The notes under the pieces: model-generated | Told to the model about the DNA's origin: nothing | What the model saw: only the letters and a program-made list of their open reading frames with translations | Database searches by the model: none | Assembly: GCA_050485905.1 (NCBI GenBank) | Contig: JBJHCH010000124.1 | Location: 1-10,459 of the forward strand | Reading direction: 5' to 3' | From: JAWLCA01 sp050485905 | Lineage (GTDB): Bacteria > Pseudomonadota > Alphaproteobacteria > Rhodobacterales > Rhodobacteraceae | Length of the DNA stretch: 10,459 nt | Part shown: one piece after another, positions 1 to 6,163 of the stretch | Numbering within the stretch: the first letter of the stretch is position 1 | Layout of the letters: each line of letters begins with the position of its first letter | Program-made: the position numbers and the translations under genes

Positions 1-2
1 GC

Positions 3-245
3 GAACAGCCGGCTTCGGCGCTTCTGGTTACCGAGTGTTCGATGGCTTCGAACATAGCTGACGCCCATCCGGGGGTGGAGTTCGTCGGACCCTGCACCAT
101 GTGCCCCTACATGAAGATGATCACGCTCGAAAAGATCCTCTGGTCCCTGCACACGATGACCACGCCGGTCGAGGTGCCCGCCGAACTGGCCGAAGGCGCC
201 CGTGCGTCGGTGCAGCGCATGATCGACGTTTCGGGCAAGCGGTGA
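3..245 (+). CDS. nadA: Quinolinate synthase NadA, 3' end only
   Basis: This is the last 80 residues of the [4Fe-4S] enzyme that condenses iminoaspartate with dihydroxyacetone phosphate to make quinolinate in de novo NAD synthesis (cytosolic). The reading frame is open from the window edge. The fragment contains LLVTECSMASNI (fragment residues 7-18), then VEFVGPCTMCPYMKMITLEK, the typical C-terminal cysteine segment. The CxxC at fragment residues 31 and 34 should supply one of the three cluster ligands. The gene ends with TGA at 243-245. The start and most of the protein lie outside the window. It reads in the same direction as nadC, 69 bp downstream, so the two are probably co-transcribed. 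The family call is secure from the cysteine motif and the neighbouring nadC. Confidence 0.93.
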   Translation, partial: EQPASALLVTECSMASNIADAHPGVEFVGPCTMCPYMKMITLEKILWSLHTMTTPVEVPAELAEGARASVQRMIDVSGKR

Positions 246-314
246 CGGACAGCTGCGGCGGTTCATGTTCACGGCGATCCCGCGCGCTCGACCATCCCGA
301 CTGAAGGATACCGC

Positions 315-1160
315 ATGACCGACGTTCCCGACTTTCTGCTCGAACCAATCGTCAGGGCGGCGCTGGCTGAGGATCTGGCGCCTTGGGGCGATGCTACCTC
401 GCGTGCGGTGATCTCGGCGGGGACGCGTGGCACGGTGGTGATGCGCGCGCGCGGCCCCGGCAGGGTTTCGGGGATGCAGGTTGCTGCGATGGCGTTTCGT
501 TTGATCGACGCAAGCCTGACCGTCGAGATCTTGACGCCAGACGGCGCGGTCTGTGTGGCTGATCAGGTGCTGATGCGGGTCTCGGGCGACATCGGCGCAA
601 TCCTGATGTCTGAACGCGTCGCCCTCAATTTTGCCGGGCGAATGAGCGGCATTGCCTCGCTGACGGCAGCCTTCGTGGCCGAGGCCGGGCTGGCCCGAAT
701 AACCTGCACCCGCAAGACAACCCCAGGCCTGCGGCTGGTGGAGAAGGCGGCCGTCCGTCATGGTGGGGGGTCTAACCACCGCTACGGGTTGGGTGATGCA
801 ATCCTGATCAAGGACAACCACATAGCTGCTGCAGGGGGCGTGCGGGCGGTTCTGGAGCGCGCGGGCGCGGCACGATCCCACATGATGCGGATCGAGATTG
901 AGGTCGATACGCTGGAGCAACTGGACGAGGTTCTGTTGGCTGGCACCGCGGATTGTGTGCTTCTGGACAACATGGACATTGCCACGCTGTCGCGCGCTGT
1001 GCAGATGGTGGCTGGGCTATTGGTGACCGAAGCATCTGGCAACATGAGCCTGCCGCGCATTGCCGAGGTCGCAGCGACGGGTGTCGATTTCATTAGCGTC
1101 GGTGCCCTTACACACTCTGCCCCGATACTGGACATCGGACTGGATTTCGCTGGATCCTGA
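315..1160 (+). CDS. nadC: Nicotinate-nucleotide pyrophosphorylase (quinolinate phosphoribosyltransferase) NadC
   Basis: The 281-residue protein has the usual length for NadC, which converts quinolinate and PRPP to nicotinate mononucleotide, CO2 and pyrophosphate in the cytosol. Family signatures run in order: SERVALNFAGRMSGIA (about residues 99-114), the TRKTTPGLR motif (about 132-140), the HGGGSNHRYGLGDAILIKDNH block (about 149-169), EIEVDTLEQL (about 193-202), EASGNMSL (about 239-246) and DFISVGALTHSAPILDIGLD at the C-terminus. Basic residues of the TRKT and NHR motifs bind the phosphates and carboxylates of the substrates in known family members. The start is supported by a Shine-Dalgarno-like GAAGGA at 303-308, 6 bp before the ATG. 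It follows nadA without an intervening nadB. It converges with the minus-strand gntR gene, whose stop is 94 bp away. Confidence 0.97.
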   Translation: MTDVPDFLLEPIVRAALAEDLAPWGDATSRAVISAGTRGTVVMRARGPGRVSGMQVAAMAFRLIDASLTVEILTPDGAVCVADQVLMRVSGDIGAILMSERVALNFAGRMSGIASLTAAFVAEAGLARITCTRKTTPGLRLVEKAAVRHGGGSNHRYGLGDAILIKDNHIAAAGGVRAVLERAGAARSHMMRIEIEVDTLEQLDEVLLAGTADCVLLDNMDIATLSRAVQMVAGLLVTEASGNMSLPRIAEVAATGVDFISVGALTHSAPILDIGLDFAGS

Positions 1161-1176
1161 AGGCAGTGAATTTGTC

Positions 1177-1196
1177 TGTGCGGGGCACCCCGCGCA
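1177..1196. terminator. Possible weak hairpin between the convergent nadC and gntR genes
   Basis: Between the two convergent stop codons, GCGGGG (1180-1185) faces CCCCGC (1188-1193). The outer bases 1177-1179 can pair further with 1194-1196, including one G-U pair. The stem is G+C-rich with a very short loop. Neither strand has a following T-run, so it is not a textbook intrinsic terminator. Position between two converging genes is the main argument that it ends or insulates transcription. Chance formation in such G+C-rich DNA is possible. Confidence 0.3.
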
Positions 1197-1254
1197 TCCT
1201 CCGCCCGGTCAGATCCGCGATGCGTGTCCGCCCGAGAGCCCGGGAGCGCTCGTA

Positions 1255-2013
1255 TCAGTCTCGGCCTCTGCGAGTGTCAGTCACGCTGCCGCGGGTCGGC
1301 GTGGTCTTGCTCTTCTCCTCCAGCAGTGCATCTGCGGTCCGGGCGAAGTGCAACGCAATGAGTTCACACGCCCGGTCGGCGTCGCGCGCAAGCACTGCTT
1401 CGGCGATTGCGGTATGTTCGTCACCGACGTTTCGCGTGCCCATCTTCTGATAGACCGAGGCACGGCGATAGCGTTCGCACAGGTCATGCAGGCCGGCGCG
1501 TACGCGTAGAAGCCAGCTGGAGCCGCAGGCGGAAATGAGTGCGGCGTGAAACTCCGCGTTGGCGCGTTCCCAAGACTGTGGAACCCCGCCGGTGGCGGTG
1601 GTCAGGGCCGCATCCTCCTTCTTCATGATGTAACTTGCCGCGACGATGCGTGCCTCCCAGGCGTCATCGCCGTTTTCTATCGACAGTCGTAGTGCTTCCT
1701 TCTCGATAGACGTCCGCGCGATGTTGAGATCCGCAAAGTCCAGCGGATCAAGATCCGCTACTGCGAACCCCCGGTTGTCCTCTGCGACGACGATCCCCTC
1801 CGCAGCCAGTTTCTGAAGTGCCTCTCGAAGAGGGGTGGGGCCGATGCCGTAAATCGACTTCAGCATCCCGATCCGCAGCCGCTCCCCCGGTTCGCGGCGG
1901 CCTGAGATGATGTCTCGCCTCAGCGCGCGATAGGCAGCCTGGGCAAGGGTCTCACCGTAGTCTGCAACGATATCCGTGTTCTCCAATTCCGGTACCTCGC
2001 TGCTGGCTGCCAT
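1255..2013 (-). CDS. GntR-family transcriptional regulator, FCD (FadR C-terminal) type
   Basis: This 252-residue protein is a probable ligand-responsive DNA-binding repressor. An N-terminal winged helix-turn-helix spans about residues 21-87: ETLAQAAYRALRRDIISG, then PGERLRIGML, then the recognition region GIGPTPLREALQKLAAEGIV and the wing ending RGFAVAD. An all-helical FCD domain follows at about 93-228, with SACGS and three histidines at 156 (EFHAAL), 200 (DEHTAI) and 222 (ALHFAR). Those positions match the metal-binding histidines of many FCD domains, which sense carboxylates or sugar acids. The tail after about 232 is basic and probably disordered. The gene points away from the TauE-transporter cluster and has two perfect palindromes 32-62 bp upstream of its start codon, one of which recurs at the cluster promoter. 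I therefore infer autoregulation and control of the cluster. No strong ribosome-binding site precedes the ATG, so a slightly different start is possible. Confidence 0.92.
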   Translation of the reverse strand: MAASSEVPELENTDIVADYGETLAQAAYRALRRDIISGRREPGERLRIGMLKSIYGIGPTPLREALQKLAAEGIVVAEDNRGFAVADLDPLDFADLNIARTSIEKEALRLSIENGDDAWEARIVAASYIMKKEDAALTTATGGVPQSWERANAEFHAALISACGSSWLLRVRAGLHDLCERYRRASVYQKMGTRNVGDEHTAIAEAVLARDADRACELIALHFARTADALLEEKSKTTPTRGSVTDTRRGRD

Positions 2014-2042
2014 TTGACAGGCAGCCGGCTATCTGGTTTCAT

Positions 2043-2071
2043 ATATTATCGATAATCATCTGGAATGTCGA
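2043..2071 (-). promoter_or_regulatory. Putative promoter of the minus-strand gntR gene
   Basis: Read on the minus strand, TCGACA (plus coordinates 2066-2071; five of six matches to TTGACA) is followed after 17 bp by TAATAT (2043-2048). An alternative -10, GATAAT (2045-2050), has 15-bp spacing. Transcription would start about 25 bp before the ATG at 2013. The -35 lies within the palindrome at 2064-2075 and the -10 within that at 2045-2056, a layout suited to repression. This is a reading by eye against the sigma-70 consensus. Confidence 0.45.
2045..2056. promoter_or_regulatory. Palindromic operator candidate, copy 1 (ATTATCGATAAT)
   Basis: A perfect 12-bp inverted repeat, ATTATCGATAAT, lies in the gap upstream of the minus-strand gntR gene. 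With flanking bases it shares 14 consecutive bases, TTATCGATAATCAT (2046-2059), with the site at 3285-3298 upstream of the FAH-transporter cluster. A+T-rich palindromes of this size are typical targets of dimeric GntR/FCD regulators. I infer that the adjacent regulator binds it. No other copy was noticed elsewhere in the window. Confidence 0.6.
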
Positions 2072-2075
2072 CATT
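2064..2075. promoter_or_regulatory. Second palindrome at the gntR promoter (AATGTCGACATT)
   Basis: This is a perfect 12-bp inverted repeat whose centre is 19 bp from that of the palindrome at 2045-2056. The two agree at 8 of 12 positions, with a shared TCGA core. They look like tandem sites for the same dimer, spaced slightly under two helical turns. Its role is inferred from position over the presumed -35 of gntR. It has no clear counterpart at the 3285 site. Confidence 0.5.
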
Positions 2076-2439
2076 ATGCGCTATCGGCTTGAAAGCTTCA
2101 GGCATCGGCTTGCCCCGAAAGCGATCATCCGTGTGGAACCGTCAAGCACATCGGAAGCGGGTGTGTCATTGGATGGCCGGCCGCGCAGCGGTCGCGCGCA
2201 TCGGTGGAGAGACCGACCATGCCGCGTGGCCTCCGCAAGGCGTTGCTCAACCGCATTCATTCGATCTCCGCGCCTGAAAATACTCTCTGGTGGCACCAAC
2301 TATCATGCAGATGCCGAAAAATTCTACTCTGACGGCAGCGATTCCTGTGCGCGCGAGGAGATTCGGGCGCACCCTGTCCGTGTCTGCCGGCTTGGGGCGA
2401 AGGATGGTGAACTGTGCCGCATCGCCTTGATGTCGGTCG
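2076..2439. other. Stretch with no recognisable gene
   Basis: This stretch separates the gntR operator region from the TauE-family gene. Short open frames exist on both strands, but their translations are rich in Arg, Ser and Cys and show no family resemblance or convincing ribosome-binding site. I read them as chance frames in G+C-rich DNA. No tRNA, terminator or transposon end was recognised. The promoter of the TauE-family gene should lie here, but no box pair was convincing. A decayed gene remnant is possible and cannot be excluded by eye. Confidence 0.5.
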
Positions 2440-3213
2440 ATGCCTCAGACACATGCGGAAGTCGGCGCGTTGAGTAGCGCAGTTCTTGCGCTTTTTGCGG
2501 TGACGGTGCTTGGCACCAGTTTCCTTGCGGGGCTGTTCGGCATGGCGGGTGGCGTCCTGCTGATGGGTGCCTTGCTGTTCATGGTGCCCGTCGCCGACGC
2601 GATGGTGTTGCACGGGATCACTCAGATCGTCTCGAACGGTTGGCGCAGCATGCTGTGGTGGCGCTACATCATGTGGGGTGTGCTACTGCGCTACTTGCTG
2701 GGGCTGGCCGTCGCCGGCGCGCTGTTCACGAGTCTGCTGATCGTGCCGGATGAGCGTGTGATCTTCCTGATGCTTGGGGTCGTCTCATTCCTGGGGTTGG
2801 TGCTGCCCGAGCGGATCGTGCCGCAGGCGGATCGGCGCTTCGGGGCAGAGATCTGCGGGTTCCTTTGCACGGTGTTCCAGCTTCTTTCCGGGGTGTCGGG
2901 CCCGATGTTCGACGTCTTCTTCGTCCGCACCAAGCTCGACCGTCGCATGATCGTCGCTACCAAGTCGGCCTGTCAGGTGCTGACGCATTTCGCCAAGCTT
3001 ATCTATTTCGGCGTACTGGTGGGGGGTGCATCCCAGGTCAGTTCGGATGCCCTGGTGATCGCGGTGGCCTTGGTCATGGCGGTCACGGGGACCAGCCTTG
3101 CCCGGCCTTTGTTGGAGCGAATGAGCGACAAGTCCTTCCGCGTCTATACCGCGCGGATCCTCATGGTCATTGGCACCTTCTATCTCGTTCGGGGCGTAGC
3201 GGGGTTCATTTGA
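2440..3213 (+). CDS. TauE/SafE-family (DUF81) membrane permease
   Basis: This 257-residue inner-membrane protein has about eight hydrophobic segments in two halves. The first half has the conserved glycine-rich stretch GLFGMAGGVLLMGALL (residues 31-46), and the second half has LLSGVSGPMFDVFFV (148-162), the repeat expected of the TauE/SafE family. Between them lies a charged loop around 124-136 (ERIVPQADRRFG). A further conserved block, RRMIVATKSACQVLTHFAKLI (168-188), follows. Family members export sulfite, sulfoacetate or other small organic anions, usually driven by ion gradients, but many are uncharacterised. The ATG at 2440 is the first after an in-frame stop at 2428-2430 and has a poor ribosome-binding site; TTG at 2470 is a possible alternative. 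The gene stands alone, with 426 bp in front and 115 bp behind containing a new promoter. It may belong to the same regulon as the FAH-transporter cluster. Family is confident; substrate is unknown. Confidence 0.88.
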   Translation: MPQTHAEVGALSSAVLALFAVTVLGTSFLAGLFGMAGGVLLMGALLFMVPVADAMVLHGITQIVSNGWRSMLWWRYIMWGVLLRYLLGLAVAGALFTSLLIVPDERVIFLMLGVVSFLGLVLPERIVPQADRRFGAEICGFLCTVFQLLSGVSGPMFDVFFVRTKLDRRMIVATKSACQVLTHFAKLIYFGVLVGGASQVSSDALVIAVALVMAVTGTSLARPLLERMSDKSFRVYTARILMVIGTFYLVRGVAGFI

Positions 3214-3267
3214 GCCTTCCGCACAAACGGTCTCGTGCAAACTCTGCCCGAAAAATGATCGAAGGAG

Positions 3268-3295
3268 TTGACGGAGTGCAATTTTTATCGATAAT
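3268..3295 (+). promoter_or_regulatory. Probable sigma-70-type promoter of the FAH-transporter cluster
   Basis: TTGACG (3268-3273) and GATAAT (3290-3295) are each five of six matches to the -35 and -10 consensus, with a 16-bp spacer. A start near 3302 would give a leader of about 27 nt before the ATG at 3329. The palindrome at 3285-3294 overlaps the -10 box, so a bound repressor would block polymerase. It is the best promoter seen in the window. Confidence 0.6.
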
Positions 3296-3298
3296 CAT
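3285..3298. promoter_or_regulatory. Palindromic operator candidate, copy 2 (TTATCGATAATCAT)
   Basis: The 10-bp palindrome TTATCGATAA (3285-3294) with trailing TCAT is identical over 14 bases to 2046-2059 at the gntR promoter. It covers the probable -10 box of the cluster. Repetition of a 14-mer in two intergenic regions only about 1.2 kb apart, each at a promoter, is strong evidence of a shared regulator. That the regulator is the one encoded at 1255-2013 is inference. Confidence 0.65.
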
Positions 3299-3328
3299 GA
3301 GAAAGATAGATTTTTTGCGAGGGAATCG

Positions 3329-4153
3329 ATGCGCCTTGTCGCCTATCAGGACCAGAATACTTCGCGGCTCGGGGTTCGCGAGAACGGGTCAATCAGGGAT
3401 GCGGGGGACTTTCCCCGGACGTCCGAGGAGTTCTCTGGCCTCGTCGAGAAGCTTGAGCGCGGCGCTCTGGAGCCCGGTCGGGTGGTCGAGGGGGATGTCG
3501 TGCCGGCGCTACCGGTCGTTGCAGATGCGCGCATCATCTGCCTGGGCCTGAACTACGCCGAACATGCTCGTGAGGGCGGGCGCGAGCCCCCCGACTATCC
3601 CGCCTTCTTCTTCCGCGTGGACTCTTCTCTGGCTCCCAACGGCGCTTCGGTGTCCACCCATGGGATAAGCGAAAAGATCGACTACGAGGCCGAGCTTCTG
3701 GTCGTTGTGGGTCGTGGCGGGCGCATGATCCCCGAGAAGCGCGCGCTGGATCACGTATTCGGATATGGTGTGTTCAACGACATTTCGGTCCGCGACTTCC
3801 AGCAGAAGGGCGGCCAGTGGACGCCAGGCAAGAACTTCGATGGCTCAGGCATCGTTGGCGAAGAAATTGTGACCCCGGACGAACTGCCCGCGGGTGCGGC
3901 GGGTCTTGGTATCCGGTCGATCCTGAATGGCGAGACGATGCAGGACGCCAATACCGACATAATGATCTTCCCCGTCGCGCGCGCCATTTCCCTGGTCAGC
4001 GAATTCATGACGCTGCGCCCCGGTGACCTGATCGCAACCGGCACGCCATCGGGGGTCGGACATGCGCGCAAGCCGCCGGTATGGATGAAATCCGGCGACG
4101 AGATCGTGGTCGAGGTTGACCGCGTTGGGCGCGTCGTTGCGAAGATCGCCTGA
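3329..4153 (+). CDS. Fumarylacetoacetate hydrolase (FAH) family protein
   Basis: This 274-residue cytosolic enzyme belongs to the Mg2+/Mn2+-dependent FAH superfamily, which acts on 2,4-diketo or oxaloacetate-like acids as hydrolases, decarboxylases, isomerases or hydratases. An N-terminal cap domain covers about residues 1-65; the catalytic domain starts at IICLGLNYAEHA (69-80). The metal ligands are E120 and E122 in DYEAEL, and D151 in FNDISVRDFQ; the candidate catalytic lysine is K168 in TPGKNFDGSG. GETMQDANTDIMIF and the C-terminal LRPGDLIATGTPSGVG complete the active-site shell. All key acidic residues are present, so it should be active. The ATG is supported by GAGGGA at 3319-3324. It is the first gene after the promoter/operator at 3268-3298 and is followed after 4 bp by tctB. 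The exact substrate cannot be told from sequence; related proteins work in homoprotocatechuate, gentisate and 2,4-diketo-3-deoxy sugar-acid pathways. Confidence 0.92.
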   Translation: MRLVAYQDQNTSRLGVRENGSIRDAGDFPRTSEEFSGLVEKLERGALEPGRVVEGDVVPALPVVADARIICLGLNYAEHAREGGREPPDYPAFFFRVDSSLAPNGASVSTHGISEKIDYEAELLVVVGRGGRMIPEKRALDHVFGYGVFNDISVRDFQQKGGQWTPGKNFDGSGIVGEEIVTPDELPAGAAGLGIRSILNGETMQDANTDIMIFPVARAISLVSEFMTLRPGDLIATGTPSGVGHARKPPVWMKSGDEIVVEVDRVGRVVAKIA

Positions 4154-4157
4154 TCCG

Positions 4158-4649
4158 ATGGACAAGCGCCCCGGTCTTATCCCAGAGCTCATCATCCCGG
4201 TCGGGGCGATTGGCTTCGGGATCTACTACCTCTCTACCGTATGGCATCTTCCGTTCCAGGCGAAGGTCGTGGGCCTATACGTCGCCTCGGGTATCGCGTT
4301 CCTGAGCTTCATCCTGTTCATCCGTTTTGCGCGGCAACTTGTGCGGCGCGAGCGGTCCTTCGGCTTCGCCGGCTTCTTCTCCGATCCCGTGTCGGAGGGG
4401 CGGCGCTGGGGAGTGCTGGCGCTGACATTCGGCTTCATACTTCTGATGCCGGTTCTGGGCTTTGCCGTCTCGATATTCCTGTTCGTCTTTTCCACGGTGG
4501 TGATCATTGGGGGGACAAGGCGCGTCCCCGCGGCGCTGCTCACGGCGACCGGCATGACCGTCGTCGCCTTTGCGATCTTCATCCTTCTGGTACGGGTGCG
4601 GTTCCCGACGTCGATCGTAGACGAAACCCTCAGAAATCTGGTGCTCTGA
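4158..4649 (+). CDS. tctB: Tripartite tricarboxylate transporter small membrane subunit, TctB type
   Basis: The 163-residue inner-membrane protein has the size and pattern of TctB: hydrophobic segments at about residues 10-24, 38-56, 85-100, 102-119 and 125-147, a basic loop (RFARQLVRRER, 56-66) after the second segment, and a short C-terminal tail. It pairs with TctA to form the membrane part of a binding-protein-dependent secondary transporter for carboxylates. TctB proteins diverge strongly, so the call rests on length, topology and position directly before tctA. I chose ATG 4158, 4 bp after the FAH gene stop. An upstream in-frame ATG at 4116 would overlap the FAH gene and add a non-membrane polar tail. 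Only 1 bp separates its stop from the tctA start, implying translational coupling. Confidence 0.86.
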   Translation: MDKRPGLIPELIIPVGAIGFGIYYLSTVWHLPFQAKVVGLYVASGIAFLSFILFIRFARQLVRRERSFGFAGFFSDPVSEGRRWGVLALTFGFILLMPVLGFAVSIFLFVFSTVVIIGGTRRVPAALLTATGMTVVAFAIFILLVRVRFPTSIVDETLRNLVL

Positions 4650-4650
4650 C

Positions 4651-6162
4651 ATGGACCAGTTCGCCAACATGGGTGGCCTTTTCCTCTACTCGCTCTCCTA
4701 CTGGTGGGTGATGATTCCGGCGATCCTGCTTGGTAACATCGTTGGGGCGATCCCCGGTTTCAGCGCCGCGAATACGATCATTATTCTGCTGCCGCTGACG
4801 CTGTCGGTCGATGTGGAAGTGGCGCTCATCTTCATGATGGCGCTCTACAGTGCGTCCCAACTCGGCAACGGGATTCCCGCGATCCTCGTCAACATACCTG
4901 GAACCGGGGGCGCGGCTGCCACCACACTGGACGGTTACCCGATGGCGCAGAAGGGGCAGGGGCAACGTGCGCTCGTCTACTGCTTCGTTGCCTCTATCTT
5001 CGGCGGCCTGATCGGCACGATGTTCGTCCTCGCGCTCCTGCCTATCCTGTCGCAGGTAGGCCACTATCTGCACTCGGTCGAAATGGTGGTGATCATTCTC
5101 TTCGGCCTCACCCTGATCGCGGTGATCGCGGCAAAGGACATGGTAAAGGGCCTGCTGGCGGGGATGTTGGGGCTGCTGATCGGCGCAATCGGCACCGACT
5201 TCATCTATTCCGAGCCACGCGCGACCTTTGGCCTGCTTGAGCTTTATGACGGCGTGCCGCTGGTTCCGGCGCTGATCGGGCTGTTCGCAATATCGGAGGT
5301 CTTTGTCCTGATCGAGCGCGGCCGCGTGGTGAAGGACGAGTTCCTAGAGGTTGTGGTCAGTTCCAAGCTTTACGACGTCTGGGTGCTGGTCAAGGAGGCG
5401 CTGCGAAGCTGGTTCCTGATGGCGTGGACCGCGCTCATCGGTGTCGTGATAGGAATCATTCCCGGCGCAGGCGCCTCCATCGCCGCCTTCGTCGCCTATC
5501 AGCAGGCGCGGACCTTCTCCAAGACTCCCGAAGCGTTCGGGACCGGCGTGCCTGAAGGCGTCGCCGCGCCCGAGGCCGCGAACAACGGTGTCACCTCCGG
5601 TACGCTCGTGCCGCTTATTGCCATTGGCGTTCCCGGCGGCAGCACCGCGGCAATCATGATGGTCGTGCTTCAGTATCACGGTGTGACCCTCGGCCCTCGG
5701 CTCTTCATCGACCGACCAGAGCTTGCCTATGGCATCTTCATGGCGGCCTTTGTCACCTACATTCTGATGATCCCGCTGATGTTCCCGATGGCGCAGTACA
5801 TGTCGCGCGTGACCACGGTTCCGGCGTTCTTCCTTGTGCCGATGATACTGACCTTCACGCTGCTCGGGGCCTTCGTGCCGCGGACCTACATGTTCGACAT
5901 GGGCCTTGCCGTGGCCTTCGGGCTTCTGGGCTACCTTGCAAGGAAGACCGGCTACCACGTTACAGCGATCCTGATCGGGATCATCCTAGGTCCGCTGATG
6001 GAGCAATACCTGATGCGCGCGCTTCGGATATCGCGCGGCGACGTCGGTATCCTGTTCAGTTCCAACCTCGGCAACCTGCTGTGGGTGTTCCTGGTGATTA
6101 CGCTGCTGCTGCCGGTCATCCGCAGTTGGCTGTCAAAGAAGAAACAGAAGGAGGCGCTCTGA
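4651..6162 (+). CDS. tctA: Tripartite tricarboxylate transporter large permease, TctA type
   Basis: This 503-residue protein has about 12 membrane segments and is the main permease of a TTT system, likely using an ion gradient to import the ligand delivered by the periplasmic binding protein. Both internal-repeat signatures are present. The first half has GNIVGAIPGFSAANTIIILL (28-47) and IPAILVNIPGTGGAAATTLDG (75-95). The second has GVVIGIIPGAGASIAAFVAY (264-283), GVPEGVAAPEAANNGV (299-314) and VPLIAIGVPGGSTAAIMM (320-337). The first motif reads PGFSAAN where many TctA proteins have PGLGATM-like residues, a mild deviation that could bear on substrate. The C-terminus is basic (SKKKQKEAL), consistent with a cytoplasmic end. 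The gene lies 1 bp after tctB and 1 bp before the LVIVD-repeat gene. Family assignment is very secure. Confidence 0.96.
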   Translation: MDQFANMGGLFLYSLSYWWVMIPAILLGNIVGAIPGFSAANTIIILLPLTLSVDVEVALIFMMALYSASQLGNGIPAILVNIPGTGGAAATTLDGYPMAQKGQGQRALVYCFVASIFGGLIGTMFVLALLPILSQVGHYLHSVEMVVIILFGLTLIAVIAAKDMVKGLLAGMLGLLIGAIGTDFIYSEPRATFGLLELYDGVPLVPALIGLFAISEVFVLIERGRVVKDEFLEVVVSSKLYDVWVLVKEALRSWFLMAWTALIGVVIGIIPGAGASIAAFVAYQQARTFSKTPEAFGTGVPEGVAAPEAANNGVTSGTLVPLIAIGVPGGSTAAIMMVVLQYHGVTLGPRLFIDRPELAYGIFMAAFVTYILMIPLMFPMAQYMSRVTTVPAFFLVPMILTFTLLGAFVPRTYMFDMGLAVAFGLLGYLARKTGYHVTAILIGIILGPLMEQYLMRALRISRGDVGILFSSNLGNLLWVFLVITLLLPVIRSWLSKKKQKEAL

Positions 6163-6163
6163 C

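Noticed and set aside
1060..1509. Plus-strand frame of 149 codons running from nadC into the gntR region
   Set aside because: It overlaps the nadC C-terminus in another frame and is antisense to gntR. The translation has no family resemblance.
2076..2477. Possible small protein of 133 codons upstream of the TauE-family gene
   Set aside because: Its composition is Arg/Ser/Cys-rich and irregular, it has no ribosome-binding site, and it overlaps the permease start in a different frame.
4116..4157. Upstream in-frame start for tctB
   Set aside because: It would overlap the FAH gene by 38 bp and add a polar Arg-rich stretch atypical of TctB. The ATG at 4158 fits the gene spacing.
5344..5958. Minus-strand open frame of 204 codons inside tctA
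   Set aside because: It is antisense to conserved TctA motifs. The translation is dominated by His, Gly, Arg and Glu from reversed membrane-protein codons.
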